NCBI GenBank assembly: GCA_000727475.1
Contig: KL647314.1
Location: forward strand, 1,270,812-1,334,811
Origin: Sarcocystis neurona
Taxonomy: Eukaryota > Apicomplexa > Conoidasida > Eucoccidiorida > Sarcocystidae
DNA: 64,000 nucleotides
Direction of reading: 5' to 3'
A program made the translations under genes and the position numbers. This document shows, piece after piece, positions 39,393-52,480 of the stretch. The notes under the pieces were generated by a model. The model was not told where the DNA came from. It was given only the letters and a program-made list of their open reading frames with translations, and did no database searches. Numbering within the stretch: position 1 is the stretch's first letter; every line of letters begins with the position of its first letter.

Positions 39393-42300
39393 GTCTCTGA
39401 ACCATTGTTTCTCAGGGTCGACGTGCGCATTAAGACTGAGTAGTTTCAAATGTTGGTAAGCGACAGTCCATTCCAAGAGCTGTGGCACACACGACTGCTG
39501 CTGCAATTGCCATTTGTCTCGCAGATGTTGCGGAGCGGGAAGCTTTCACGAACCAGTACTACGTGACAGGTTCGGCTGTGCAGCTGTAGTCCACGACTAA
39601 TAGATTGTAGTTTTTGGGGCATCTCAGCAGTGTCCGCCGTAATACCTACACACACACAGCCCTGCATAGAAGCGCAACAATGTATGGCAGGTACGGCCGC
39701 AGTCGAGTCGTCACGGTTGCGTCTGTAGCTTTACTTGTGTATGCGATTTACGTGTACCTCATCAACGACAAGGAGCCATAGCATGTACATCACTGCATGA
39801 CGGCGCTTGCCACGTATTCACAATGTACGACACAGAGGGGTACACAATAGCCCCAGGAGCGCACAGCGGCAGCGAAAGAAGCAGGAAGTACGTCAGCGAA
39901 GGACGTGGGGAACAAGAAGGATCGACAGCGACAGCGAGTGCAGCGGAGAGAGTGTCACAGCACTGGCAACAGAAGGACTTCTCGTGATTGTGGCGAGAAA
40001 CAAGGCATCTCTCTACGCAGGTCTGTACAAACGTAGCACGAGGAGAAAAGGCCGGCTTCCGCAATAATGCGTATTGCCAAACAGTAATCCGGTACTCCGT
40101 TCACGAAGCAAGAACGCGGCGTCTGGGCCGTCACCGCTCGTATGCAGCAACTAATGCAATTTAAACTCTTCCACGCAGAACACAGCCGTGGGATTCCGCC
40201 GGCTGAGTTACAGGAGTAATAGTCATGTACGTCACATTGCGTGTCCTGGAGCCGGGAGCAAGAGGATCGCAGAGAATGAGATTTGACTGCGTTTGTATGT
40301 GTCGCCATCGTTTAGAGATTGCTTAAGTTAAGTTGTACTCCGGTTGCAACAGTGCGTATGTTACCGCGTAACGACACCGCAGGCCAGGTCTCTGCGAGTA
40401 CGATATGCGGTAGCTAGGTGTCGAGGACAGTGCGCGGAAGAAGGTGCGGAGCTTTGACGATCGTGTGCTCTCACGTGCAGGTGCAACATTCAGAACAAGG
40501 CGAAAGTATGAAGGCTGGTCTCGTAAGAACCAGGCGCCTGTGGTGGGCGCCGAAAGTGGAATTTTATTCCTAAGCTGCACGTATGAAGGCTAGTTGCACA
40601 CGTGGACGCAGGCGTGTGCCGAAAACACGTGCACCGGTAGCCGATCGCACTGGATCTACACAAGTTGTATGGCAGATTTGCATTCGTATAAGCACAGGCA
40701 TATCCGTGCACGCTATTACCCCCACACAGACCTACCGCAGGACGAGCACAGGCATGCACAGTGCGCACAGGGAAACGGAAATTAGTACGCTCCAGACGAA
40801 ATCGCCAGCACCTACGGAAGCAGCTACTTAATCCGATGCCAGTGGTGTAGGTTGTTCCCCACTACACACACTTGCAATCAGGACGCCCAAAGTGAAGGCA
40901 CAGGGCAGCTACGCTGCGGGCTTAATAGACAGTGATAAGAAGCGACGTTAGTACGTGTGTGACGTCGTAGAGCAACCCACGTAGGCAGGAAAAGTGAGTT
41001 TGGGAGAGAAATACCCTCAGAGACCCTTTACGTATTTGGTAACCTGTGTTTCATGCGTAGGGACACAAACGCAATGCCTTCTTGCACAGACGTAGCAATA
41101 GAGAATGGAGTAAATTCAGACGTCGGATGTTGTAGATTCGGCAGAAGACCCCTAACACAGTAAAGAGCTGTGGCATCTACCGCCACATCTACCTTCAGAA
41201 AGAAGTTTGAGACCCAGAGAACAGTTTATAAAGTGAACAAGGCACAAACACGTACAGACTGATAAATATACAGGTATACGGCGCGCGGCATATGAGTAGT
41301 ACTTAACATGACGGATATACCGTGCATTCCTCCATCGAAACATCAACGGGGCGCGCTTCCGCCACTATGTGTGGGGCATACGCTACTTCATTTCAATTCA
41401 TATTTACTGGCTCGTCTTCACATTTCGTAACGCGAAATATATTGGTAGCTACGTCTACATGGAGCTAAATGGAAAACAAGAAGTCTAGCTGTACAGGGAT
41501 AGGTAGCGAGGGATATAAGCGTTGGACTACGCTGAACAGTCCAACGTACGCTAAAAAGGGCGCCCAAACCTGCACGAATATATATTTACCTTCCTTGACC
41601 TGCACACGGATAGCGGTACATCCCCTCAGGTGTCACAATGCTGCGCATTTGGGGGGACTCCCACCGTCAGCTTTCCTCACTACAGACCCCAGCACACACC
41701 AGTTACACTGAAAAAGCCGTGTTGTCCAGGTGCAAACACGATTCGCCTTCTTGTTCTGCACATTCGGCCGTTCGCCTGAGTGCGCGGTGTGCCAACTTGA
41801 GAAGCGTGTGACTGCTGATGCACGTAATCAGGCGCATTCAGGTGTCAGTCGACTGGGGATTCAAGGAGCACCTCCGTTGGCAAAGCGCTAGTGCACCGCC
41901 GGAGGGAGTTCGGAGTCTTGGGCAGCAAAACAGCAACTCGTACTTGCTGGAGGTCCCCACATTTAACAGAAGGTATAGTGTAGTGAAACCGGGTTGATTT
42001 ACGTGACGCGATTTCGGGTTCGAGGAAGCCGTCGTTTGGCGCTCAGACGACAGCATTCCCCTTCAGGATGCATCCGATTTTGGATTTGAATTGCGGCAGC
42101 TATCTTACCGTGCATACGGTGAACGGTAGTCCATTGTAGAGAACGTAGGTCAGAGCGAGCTGGCTCCTACACTTGCTACGTCTGTTGGCCTGTAGATACT
42201 TGAGGAGACCTTAACAGTAAAGATGTTCCATTCGATAAAATAAACGCAAAACAGCTCTCGTTCGCAGCTGATAGTTGTTACTTTCTTCAAGCAACACAGT

Positions 42301-42405
42301 ATGAGATCTAGAGGAACAGGAAGGAGGGCTGAAGGGCTCTAACATCCTGAAGCTCATACTTGTTGTTTCCTGTGAACAAACCAGGAGGCGGCGGTGTCTT
42401 TCAGA

Positions 42406-42631
42406 AAGATGAAGGGTGGCTGAAAGCCTTCAACGTCTGGAACTTTAATCCTGATAGTTAAGATACTGTTTCCTTTCAGTCATGCTCAGTTGAAGCAAGA
42501 ACTCTACGCGGGATGGTCAAGATGAAGGGTGGCTGAAAGCCTCCAACGTCTGGAACCTTAATCCTGATTGTTAAGAGACTGTTTCCTTTCAGCCATGCTC
42601 AGTTGAAGCAAGAACTCTACGCGGGATGGTC
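42406..42631. repeat. 113-bp tandem duplication, highly conserved
   Basis: Two copies, 42406-42518 and 42519-42631, both starting AAGATGAAGGGTGGCTG and ending CTACGCGGGATGGTCA, differ at only a few positions. This suggests a recent duplication. 113 is not a multiple of three. Confidence 0.95.
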
Positions 42632-45600
42632 AGAGGCTCTGTCCCTTCTGCTTCGCCTGTTCGAGCTCTTCTTCGTTGAAAGAACGCGAAGGAAGAGCTT
42701 TGCAGTTTTACATCGTAGAAGAAGTAGTCTTTTATGAATTGCAGAAGCGTACACATGTGGAGTCTCTTCAGCTCGGAAGCCCCCAATTTCCTGTGAACCT
42801 CCACGTGTCCGCCCACCGGCACACTATGTATCTATATATATACATATATGTATACACATATATGTGTATATGCGAAAGTGCACGTTGAGAGGAAAAGCTT
42901 GTATGCACTCAGTCCACCGGCGTCAGTCATTCGCCACACAAAATGCCCCGAGAAACAGTTATCAAGTCAGATGATAGGTAATCTGTTGTAGTACACCGGC
43001 GCCACGGGGAAATTCGAGAAATCGGTGTATCAGACCAACGACGGCCATCACTTGAGGTCTTGTAGTGGAAATGTCGGAGGATGAAGGAACAGTGCGCAGT
43101 ACAGCTTTGATGATTTGGTGTTGGCAAGGCATCTGACGTCCGAGGAACATCCTGAAATTCTTCTTTACGTGTATACGGTCACGCCAGCCGATGGTAACAG
43201 TAACAAAATATGCAGTAACATCACGGTCGTCAAGACCGCCAAGAACTACCGCTGCGCCGATGGCGCCAGGAGTACCAGATCAAGATCATAGAGCAGCTAG
43301 TCCTGCGTCTACCGTTTTTCCGACTGCAGCCACAGGATTAGCGGGACACGCTAGTCAGTAGCTGAGGCCGTCCCCAGTAGGAGCATATCCAGCAGCTGCT
43401 GCAGCACTGCAGCCGACTGCGTGCTACGTTCATTCTAATCGAAGACAATCCGCCCGCCCGCCACTAAAAGTGGTTTCATGGTGCGGCCCACAGATGTCAG
43501 CAAGCGCATAGAAGAAGCGGATTGTGGTTTCCTGCTTCCCGTGTTGTATACTCATTCAGCATGGCAAATACTGTGAGTAAACTTGTGTGGACCTTCCCGT
43601 ATAAACGCCACTGTTTATTGCACGTGGGACATTCGTACGCGGGTGCACCTGCGCAGTACACTCACGCTGTATGCAGCAGGGGATAAGGTCAAAGGTTGTC
43701 TCCCCTTTTACGTGAACTTTCGAGAACGACGTAAAACGCATAACTGATACACTCCTACGTGGTCTAGCACACCGCCGCGGTAAATCGAGCTGCAATCACA
43801 CGGTAACGGATCCCGCTGGACACTGTGCTGTGATGAACGGAAGCAAGTTTGCACGAGACTCGACTACGCAATGCAGACAAGTGCACACTTGTGCGATGTG
43901 CGTCCAGGTAAACAGCTTGGCTACCCAGACACAAATGGCGAGGTTGATGAATATCAGATGTAGTCGAAGAACGGGTTAACTTCTACCGGTGCTTCTTTGC
44001 CTTTTTCACCCGCGCACCTTTTTCTTTACGGAGACGGGATTCCGTGTAACTCCCTTCTCTAAAAGTGATGTACATGGGTCTCGGAGAGCCAAAATCTACC
44101 GACCTCAGCTGCTGTCGAGTCCAGTCTGCTGCACAAGAAGCGCACCAAAGAAGTCTACATGGTAGGGAGGCGTTCACCGGGCAAGTCATTGTCTTTTGCC
44201 ACGTATGTGTTTAGGACATGCACGTGCGAATCGAGAGGTACACTGTGTAAGTCCTCACGTAGGGTCGCTATCGTATGGGTGTAAAATCCGTTTCTACTGC
44301 CACGTAGTAGTTCGGCTTGCTGCGCCCACCATGTATACTGCAATAGCCAGAGGTCACATGACGCGGTAGAACTACATACACAAGAATGTACACATATACA
44401 CACATGTGTGTATACGCATTCACTCGCACACATGTGCATGTACAGCACACCAGACGAACACAGGAGTGCCCGGTCGGGTAGCTCTGAGAACCCTTTGCAA
44501 CAGCCTCTAAAATTCGCTGTACATGCGAAAAAGGTTGAGCACTCAGTCTTGTGTGTATCTTTTATAGAGCGAATCTCGGCCCTGGCTTCTCATCAAGAAT
44601 CGGAAGCCTTGTTGCACGGTGCGAAAACATACATGTAGACATCTACACGTCCATATACACGTACAAAGGCTGACACGCTAGGGGCGTGTCCCGTCTCTCC
44701 CCCGTCGAACGCGAATTGTATATGTGGCCTGGAGTGTCTCCATCTGTACCCGTGCTTCCCAAACGACAGTGCCCACCCATATATGTAGCACAATAGCAGC
44801 CAGGTGCTTTGGAGTTTGCAGCTACCCGTGCGGGCTTGTGGAAGTGGAAGCTCAGCTAGCACAATGTATCCAGACGCAAGCGCGTCAGCAAAGACTCCGT
44901 CGTACGTTGATGTGGACGGTCGTATACAGGCAAACCTCGAGTTTGATACTTCTACGTAGGCATATTCTACTCCTCACAGACACGTAGCTCCTTGCGGACT
45001 CCATGACAGAAAAACTTGAGGCAACGGAGATTTCTGTAGAGCGTGTGAATGGCTGTCCGCGTGGGCACTTCCACAGGGATTTTAGTGGAGTTACATCCGC
45101 GAGCGTGCGTATGTCGCAAGCAAACTGATAAGCGTTCTGGCCCGCTTGTTCGTGCACGTCTGTGGGTGCAGTCAACCAGGGATATCGCGTCACCTCACCG
45201 TCTACTTACGTATATCGGCTGTGTGAAAAAAGAAAATCGTATGTGTATGGAGTCTCAGTCGAAGATCCAGGGAGATAGTGGCGACTAATCTGCTATGCGG
45301 GCACAGAGAGGTACTGATGAGCAAATCAGACAATCATTGTCATTCATGGCGGTAGCAGGCGTACACCCCAGCCGACCACCGATTACTGTCGCTCATGTTG
45401 GACTACCGCAGTGGAAACACTAGCTCTACGCTTTCCCAGGTGCGTGCGTGAATCTCACAAGCAACGGTATCAAATCCGGTACGTATAAGTACATACATAC
45501 GTGTGTAGTCGCCGATGTGTCTTAATGGACAATAAGACGCCGTTCGGCAGGGACCACCTACTTTTGCAGCCACTGTACTTGTGAAAACTTCCTTGTGGAT

Positions 45601-48600
45601 GTGACTTGTTGATGCGCCTCATTGCGAGCCTTCCTCTTCGTAGGAAGCTGGCCAGAGAACGCTCTTCGCAGGGCTCACGGTGGCACAAATAATAAGACGC
45701 GCATTCACGCATGCAACTCTCTCTTGCCAGGTGACGTACTCGTATCTAGTGGCAGACGCACATTCCCTGCGAAGACGCCGTACTGCTTTGTATACCAGAT
45801 CGCTTGGAAAATAGGTCCTTGTTGATTTGTGTGGAACACGTGCGTCATCCAGCCTTTTTTACCTCCGACAATGTGCAACTGTTGCTCCCACGCGTAGTAC
45901 CCACTGAACTATGCAGATTTGTGTGTGTTCCACTTATCATAGGTAAGCAGTGCTCATTCGTACAGAGAGTGCTGCGCCGATGTGTGGTAATCACACAGCG
46001 CGTGCTACATACAAAGAAAAACAAAATGTGGCACACGCTGTGCCCCACACACAGAACACCGCACGCAGGCATGAGTACGGCAACAATGGCTTCTACTCCA
46101 TTTGGGAAGACTCGCGTCTTCGAATGAGGTCTGCCTGGTCAGAAACATCGAGGGCTATGCAGATATTTGCAGATTCGTTCTGTACAGTTGACCAGGCTAT
46201 GGAGAGAATGCGACCAACGCGTGTGTATGTGTGTGCAGCTGCGTACACGAAGGGTGTCCGCACAACCAAAACGGACACGGTTAGACAAGTTACGTGTACG
46301 CTTCCATTTATAATGGGGGTGTTCGCTCTTTGCTTCCCGTCTGCATTGATGCAATCCTGCTCAGGACGGCACAAAACAACTCTCGCTGTATCTGCAGGCA
46401 CGTGCACACATCCATCTGCAGTCAAATTGATGAAGACACGTGCCTTCGGAAGCTATGTATAAGCTAATACACCCAGCAGCTTGTGCCGTCACCGCGTCAG
46501 TGAAGTGATTGAAGGCGACAGTCAAACGGGTTCTACAGCGGCAATCTGGGGAGAACACCTGCTCGTTTTGAAAATGTGGATAGCGCCCACGCTTCTGTGC
46601 ACATACTCGGTGAGCACTTATTCGCACATAATCATGCATCATTGCGCGTACGTGACTACACACGTTTAGGTGGACAACGGTGTTTGAATAAAAAATTGAG
46701 GGGACATGTCATGGTGCGCAAGTTTCAGTGCGCCCCCTACGTACATTTATATACATATATATATATATGTGCCTACACGTAAAAGCTGTACACATAATAT
46801 TTTCGCGGGCGTGGCCGTGTGTACCTGTTCACCTCTAGGTTGCTGCGTAGGAAACGATTGCAACCACAGCCACTGGTGCTGTTCCTCCTCTTGTGTCACA
46901 TCAGAGTGACTGACCAGTCCTCCGTGTAAACACCCCCTTCCATCAGTATCCTTTCTGGGTGCACCCTGTACGGTGCATTTCGAATTTGCACGTGTAGAAG
47001 TGAGAAATCACGCTTTTACAGCAGATACTTGCACGTGTACACGTCTTGAGAGGTATGTACGTGACGAGGATTTCGTGCAGAATTTCTGCTGCGTCTGCGT
47101 CACGTGTTCCGCCCAGGCAGTATGATCCGTAACTTTTTTACTTTTGTCGCTGTGTTTCTAGAAGGCGGGTATGCGTAGGAGCGCCTTTGAATCAGCATTG
47201 CTTCCTTGATTCCAATCACAGCAATTGCAACAGTGAACAGCAGGGGCGTCGGCAACGAAATTACGTAGCAGCAGTGACATAGGCAGCATAGTAATTGTAG
47301 CGACGACAGCTGCAGCGACGCCAGTGAATGTGTGTCCCAGCGGCGATCTTCTTGACGCACGAGACACAGCGTCTCTAGCACCATTGTTTCTCAGTTTTCT
47401 ACGAAATGTCCCATGAAGCTGCCCGTGACCTTTGTAAAACAGTAGGGTCCATAATCAGTGGACACCCGCACAAATGTTCGTCCTTTGGCGCATGCAACCC
47501 CGCAGGTGCTGTCGCGAAGAATGCAGCTGCTGCAGCACCTAAATACCTCTCTTTGGTAACTTCGCCCATCAATACGTCGAGACGAAGACAAATACCGACG
47601 CTTCTTCAGCGCAAATCAGCCTCATGTGCGGCTCCGTTCCAGCGGCAATACTGCTGATCTGCGCCGCTCTTGACTCCTGGAATGAGTGAATCAGCACCAC
47701 GAGTTTGCTTATTCCGCTATTGCTGCCCGTTGTGCCCTGCTGCCAATGCCGTGGCTGCCGATGACAGCGCATTTTCACTTCCCGAACACGCCAGGAAAAG
47801 GCTGCTGTCAAGTGGACTGCGTCGTGTGTCGAGGTCTGGTTCCGAGCAACCTCTACTTCGCGCTGCTAGTGCAGAACGTATTTTGACGTGCGCACATGTT
47901 GCTGCGGAAGCAGCACCAACAAGAAAGCTCCATGAGTCGTTAGAACTCGAGCCCGAGGTCATCGTCGGGGATCGCAACAGCATCGTTTAAGGTATCTTCC
48001 GCAAACGCACACCTCGCCTCTTCTTAACCTCTTCACCACTACTTCTCCCTTGTACAGGTTCCAACAGCAGTGGAATACCTTCGTGTAACAAAGCGGCGCA
48101 GCTTCTGCTCTTTACGACATCAGTGGGAGCAAGTCTCCTTTGGCGAAGCTGCAGCAGATATTTCACCTTTTTCCACTGGGTGGAAGCCAGCAGCGCATGA
48201 GAGCAGGTCACATGCAGATACACACGTCTAATATGACAGCAGTTATTACTGGCTCGTTCGCGACCGAAGGCTACAGAAGCACCCGAGCAGGAGAAGGGGA
48301 CACTCCTAACAAACCAGCCACAATCAGCAGTCGACAAAAGCAGGCGACATTGCCAAAGCCGCGAAAGTGCCTCTTCTGTAGATAGACTGAACCACCACTT
48401 ATACTTGTGGAGTGGTGTGTCGGACTACTGGCAACCGCGAGGGTACGAAGTACAATTACTAGCAAAGCGGCAGCCTGGACGTGCAACCAACCTGCATTGA
48501 TGGCGTACCTCATCGAAAGAGAGTGAGACCGCAGCAGTTGCAGCAGCCCTGAATTCGTTCATGAGGACCTGCGGTCGCAGATCTCAGAGTAGTTGATGCA

Positions 48601-49127
48601 CTAGTCAGATACGACCTCCACGGTTGCCGCTCAAGCAGAAGTAGTACAGGAGATAGCTGCAGAAGGAGCTTTTGGCTGTGGAGCCGCCAGCAATGTGAGT
48701 TTAAAAAGCATCTCTTATGGTATACAGCGCTGAAGGGCGGGCTCTGGCATACTTACGCGTATAACAGCTCCGTTATCGTAGCCATTAACGTGTAGGTTCG
48801 TGAATTTGCGGAAATGCGCTTCTGCTTGTGGAGCTGCATTCATTGCTATGGACGGCACACCACCACCCCCTTCACCTGTGTATATTTGTACGTGATACTT
48901 GGGGGTAAGCTCAATACAGAAAGGTGTAGTCGAAGGCTTTCTGTGTCTACGTGTGTGTGTTAGTGTGCGTGTGTGTGTGTGAGGATATTGCTTTAGGGAG
49001 GTGCAGAAGGAGTAGATCCACGTATGGATACATGCTGACATACGGGGAGAGACGGCCAGCTATCACCCATTTGGTGCATGTAGGGTAACGCACGTGTTGC
49101 AACTCATCTCCCGAAAACCGCCTTTAC

Positions 49128-50150
49128 ATGGGAGCCCTCAAGTGGTACGCTTATCCGGCTATTTCGTTAGAGCACAGGACAACATGCAGTTCCTTCAGAA
49201 TAAGCACCAGCATCTGCAGCACATCTCTGCAGAACGTGTACACGTGTAGCAAACGCTGCGCATACACATTCGTACGCTCCGTACACACACCTGTCCCCCA
49301 GGTTCGTACGTCTATCAGCACCGACGGGTGCAGATATATGATACGGAAACACTCGTTCTGCATTCCGCTCCTCACCCTACGTGCGTTTACGGTGCAGATG
49401 AAGATCTTAGGCACCATCACCAGAGCTTGTCTGCGTACGACGGATCACTGCGTACACGCCACCGCCTTGTTTTAGAAGTTACTGCGCGCAGGTGTTGCTG
49501 GTGGTACTGTGTACTGGTATTGCTCCTTTGTGTGATTCTCCCACTTCATTAGGAGGGCTTGCGTAAGGTACTGCTTGGTTTTCTCGTCCCATGTTTTGTC
49601 CCTCCACCAGGCTATGTTGTGTAGGCACCATCACCAGAGCTTGTCTCCGTACGACGGATCACTGCGTACACACCATCGCCTTGTTTCAGAAGTTACTGCG
49701 CGCAGGTGTTGCTGGTGGTGCTGTGTACTTGTATTGCTCCCCTGTGTGATTCTCCCATTTGATTAGGAGGGCTTGCGTAAGGTACTGCTTGGTTTGCTTG
49801 TCCCATGTTTTGTCTCTCCACCAGGTTATGTTGTGTGTTGCTGTGTGCGGTTTTCGTTATTGTCGCTACCGCCGCTGTTCACCTGTAGAAATAGCTACAC
49901 GTGTATACCTTCTGCAGACATGTTCGTGCGCTCCGCCCCGTGCACACAGCTCCCCACAAGTTCGTACACCTATCAGCGTCGACCGGTGCAGACACATGAT
50001 ACGGAAACACTCGTTCTGCTTTTCACTCCTTACCCTACGTGCGTATCCTGTGCACATGAAGATCTCACGCAGCATCACCAGAGGTTGCTTACGTGCTACG
50101 GACCGCTGCACACACACCGCCGCTTTGTTTTAGACGCTACTGCGCGCAGA
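49128..50150. repeat. Higher-order duplicated block (about 670 bp apart)
   Basis: The segment at about 49240-49500 reappears, diverged, at about 49900-50150. Shared phrases are GATACGGAAACACTCGTTCTG, CCCTACGTGCGT, CATGAAGATCT or CAGATGAAGATCT, and TACTGCGCGCAG. Nested inside is a 214-bp tandem duplication. Both copies keep the same plus-strand frame open (ending in ALF and a stop) and a related minus-strand frame. Paralogous short exons are therefore conceivable but unsupported by any motif. Confidence 0.75.
49408..49835. repeat. 214-bp tandem duplication, near identical
   Basis: Copies 49408-49621 and 49622-49835 begin TAGGCACCATCACCAGAGC and end in TATGTTGTG, with about a dozen differences. 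214 is not a multiple of three. The region continues directly into the diverged copy downstream. Confidence 0.95.
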
Positions 50151-51097
50151 TGGTGGTAGTGCTGGTACTGGTATCGCTCCGCTGTATGGTTATAGGTGCA
50201 CGTGAATCTTCCTTTTCATTCAGAGGACTTGCATAAGGTGCTGCTTGGTTTTCTCGTTTCGTTTCTTGTCTGTCGTGTTGTCTTTGCAGCACGTGCTGTT
50301 TGTTGCTGTCTGCAGGTTTTGTTAGTGTCGCGACAGCAGCTTTTGTACTTCCTCGCGCTGGCAGCGGCTTTGGGCGCCTACGCCAGCTCTGGACGCCGCT
50401 GCTGTGTTGCTAGCCCTCTTCCTGCCTCTGAAGCTGTCGTGATCTACAGCGCATTGGTGTTCGTCCAGGTGGAGCGCGGGTTCACAGTTCCCACAACGAG
50501 CCGCACAAAGGGCGACCCACTGCCCGCTGCTGGAGGCTGAGCAGCGAGCGTTACCGAGAGGTAACAGCAAAACTTGCAGAGGTATAGACGCTGCTGGTGC
50601 TGCTACTGCTGCTGCTTTGTGCCCGTGTGGCTGCCCATCCTGCTGGGCATGCGCAGCAGGTCGTGATGCTGCTGGACGGCAGATGATGAGTTAGCCCTGT
50701 GCCGCCCGGAGTAGCTGCAGAAGCGTGTGCTGCAGCGGACGCTGCTGCTTCTGGACTGCGTTATGGCGGCTAGGGGATAACGCAGAATAGACGCCGGAGC
50801 AGCAGTGGCAGCGACACCAACAGCGGCACTGCAGGAAGGGGAGCATCGCCGGTAGCACCCCAGCATCACCAATAGTAGCAAGGACGAGTGGCAGGAAGCA
50901 AGAGCACTAGCGGAGTAGTCGCAACTCGGTACGGTGATTTTCCACTGTGCGTGGGAGCTCTTCCTTTTCGTGGCGTGCCGTTTGGATTCACACCTGTGTC
51001 CGTACGTTCTGCAGGTAGCAACGTTCCGTCCAGTGTCGCCGGCAGCACCGGGGTTGCTGCTGGTGCTGATGCGGCGTCGCTAATCCTCCTCAGCTCT

Positions 51098-51736
51098 TCA
51101 TCGCTGCAGCCCACGCCCCTGGTGTGCAGCTGCTTCCCGCTGCAGCAGGTACACCAGCGACACCTGTGCAGCTACTGACGCAGCGCAGCCAGCACCTTGC
51201 ACCAGCCTACTCTGTGGACACCCAGCAGCAGCAGCAGATGCAGTAGCCCCCACGGGAATCCCATCAACAGTACCACCTGCTGTTTTGATGACAAGACCTG
51301 GAGAAGCACTAGGTGCTGCAGCAGCAGGAGCACCTGTGTTGGTTTGCGCGAACGAGAGAACCCCTCGCTGCTGGACGATCTTTGTCGCGTGAACTTCCCT
51401 TAAACCCAGTAACACAGTGGCGGAAGCGGCGGCCATCGCTTCAGCAGTGGTGGCCACTGTGCAGCAGGAGCTGCCGCAGCAAGGGCAGCTACAGTGACAC
51501 AGCGCCGGAAGCGCAGCTGCGGCTGCAGCTTCGGCGCGGGCAGCGATATTTGGAGCACGGGGAGTGAGGGCGAAGACGCCGTGGAGTACAGCAGCACAAG
51601 CAGCAGTAGTGAGTGAGTGACACGAGAAGCGGGAGCAGCAGCAGCGGTGGGAACACGCGGCAGCAGCACACGCAGCGGGGGCGGCAGTGAGAAGTAGCGC
51701 CGCGGGAGAAGCAGCAGAGCCGAGAGCCAGATGCAA
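51098..51736 (-). CDS. Possible Ala-rich hypothetical protein (weak)
   Basis: A minus-strand frame of about 210 codons, rich in Ala, Ser and Cys with a more protein-like second half (GLVIKTAGGTVDGIPVG). A second minus-strand frame just downstream (50866-51114) contains SDEELRRISDAASAP and could be a following exon, since a CTGCAG acceptor-like site lies between them. No family was recognised. Much of the open length can come from the GCA/CTG composition. Confidence 0.2.
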   Translation of the reverse strand: MHLALGSAASPAALLLTAAPAACAAAACSHRCCCSRFSCHSLTTAACAAVLHGVFALTPRAPNIAARAEAAAAAALPALCHCSCPCCGSSCCTVATTAEAMAAASATVLLGLREVHATKIVQQRGVLSFAQTNTGAPAAAAPSASPGLVIKTAGGTVDGIPVGATASAAAAGCPQSRLVQGAGCAASVAAQVSLVYLLQREAAAHQGRGLQR

Positions 51737-52144
51737 CAGCAGCAGGACTGTTTTTTCGCGCGCACTATTTCTACGTACTTCGTCAGCGCATTAGCAGCAG
51801 CAGGAGCTGCTGCGGCTCCCGGGAAGCAGCAGCACGAGCGTTGGTCCCATTGAGTAGAAGGCACGTGGATTCGTTTATGTTGTATTCCTTCTCGGTGGTT
51901 GCTTTGTTGTGGTGTACTTTTCAATTCCCTGAGCACCCTGTCTGCTCAACTGGCATCGTTTCGTCTACGAGGAGTAGTATCTCCTAGCGTTGTTCTGCGC
52001 TGCAGCACCGGCAGCACCAGCAGCGGCAGGAGCACGGCAGCCGCAGCCGCGCGCGGGATACGGGAGAAGCGCAGAAGCAAAGCCACTCTTAGGATTTGAC
52101 TCATCACGCAGATAAATTCTCGTCCCCGTGGGCTTTGATTTCTC

Positions 52145-52480
52145 ATGTGTGGCGTGCGCCTTTCGGCTTTGTTCCTTCTGCTGCTGCGGCTTACTCCTTG
52201 CCTAGCTGATACGGGCAGCGCCCCCTCCCCCCGCTCTTTACGTCGTACTCCGGTTGTGCGTGATGAACCCGCAGCAGCCGAGCGAACTCTCCGCAGCGCC
52301 AGTTACCGATCTCCCCGCCTGTGCTGCGCTTACAAGGACAGCTTCACTCTTTTTCGTGGCGGCCTCTACTGCTGCCGCCTCTTCGGGATCCTCTGCCACA
52401 AGTGCATTAAGCGTCCTGCTGCAGCAGTAGCTCCTGCGCTTGCATCTGCTGCCGTTGTAATTGCGTCTCCCCCTGTCTAA
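52145..52480 (+). CDS. Possible small secreted Cys-containing protein (weak)
   Basis: A complete ATG-to-stop frame of 111 codons. Residues 1-21 look like a signal peptide (MCGVRLSALFLLLLRLTPCLA). A cysteine group follows near residues 59-91 (CCAYKD, YCCRLF, CHKC). No family was recognised, and a chance frame in GC-rich DNA is a real alternative. Confidence 0.2.
   Translation: MCGVRLSALFLLLLRLTPCLADTGSAPSPRSLRRTPVVRDEPAAAERTLRSASYRSPRLCCAYKDSFTLFRGGLYCCRLFGILCHKCIKRPAAAVAPALASAAVVIASPPV

Larger units (their letters stand above)
32018..50300. other. Gene-poor, triplet-poor 18 kb segment
   Basis: CTG/CAG runs are short and rare here, in contrast with both flanks, and TA runs are brief (for example near 42835 and 46755). 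Open frames are under about 180 codons on all strands and show no motif I recognise. Small exons of an unrecognised gene could be hidden. The cyclin promoter should lie at its left end. The recognisable content is a set of low-copy tandem duplications listed separately. No transposase or reverse transcriptase signature was seen. Confidence 0.6.

Noticed and set aside
45950..46462. Plus-strand frame of about 170 codons in the gene-poor segment
   Set aside because: No motif, no supporting splice sites, and an overlapping minus-strand frame of similar quality.
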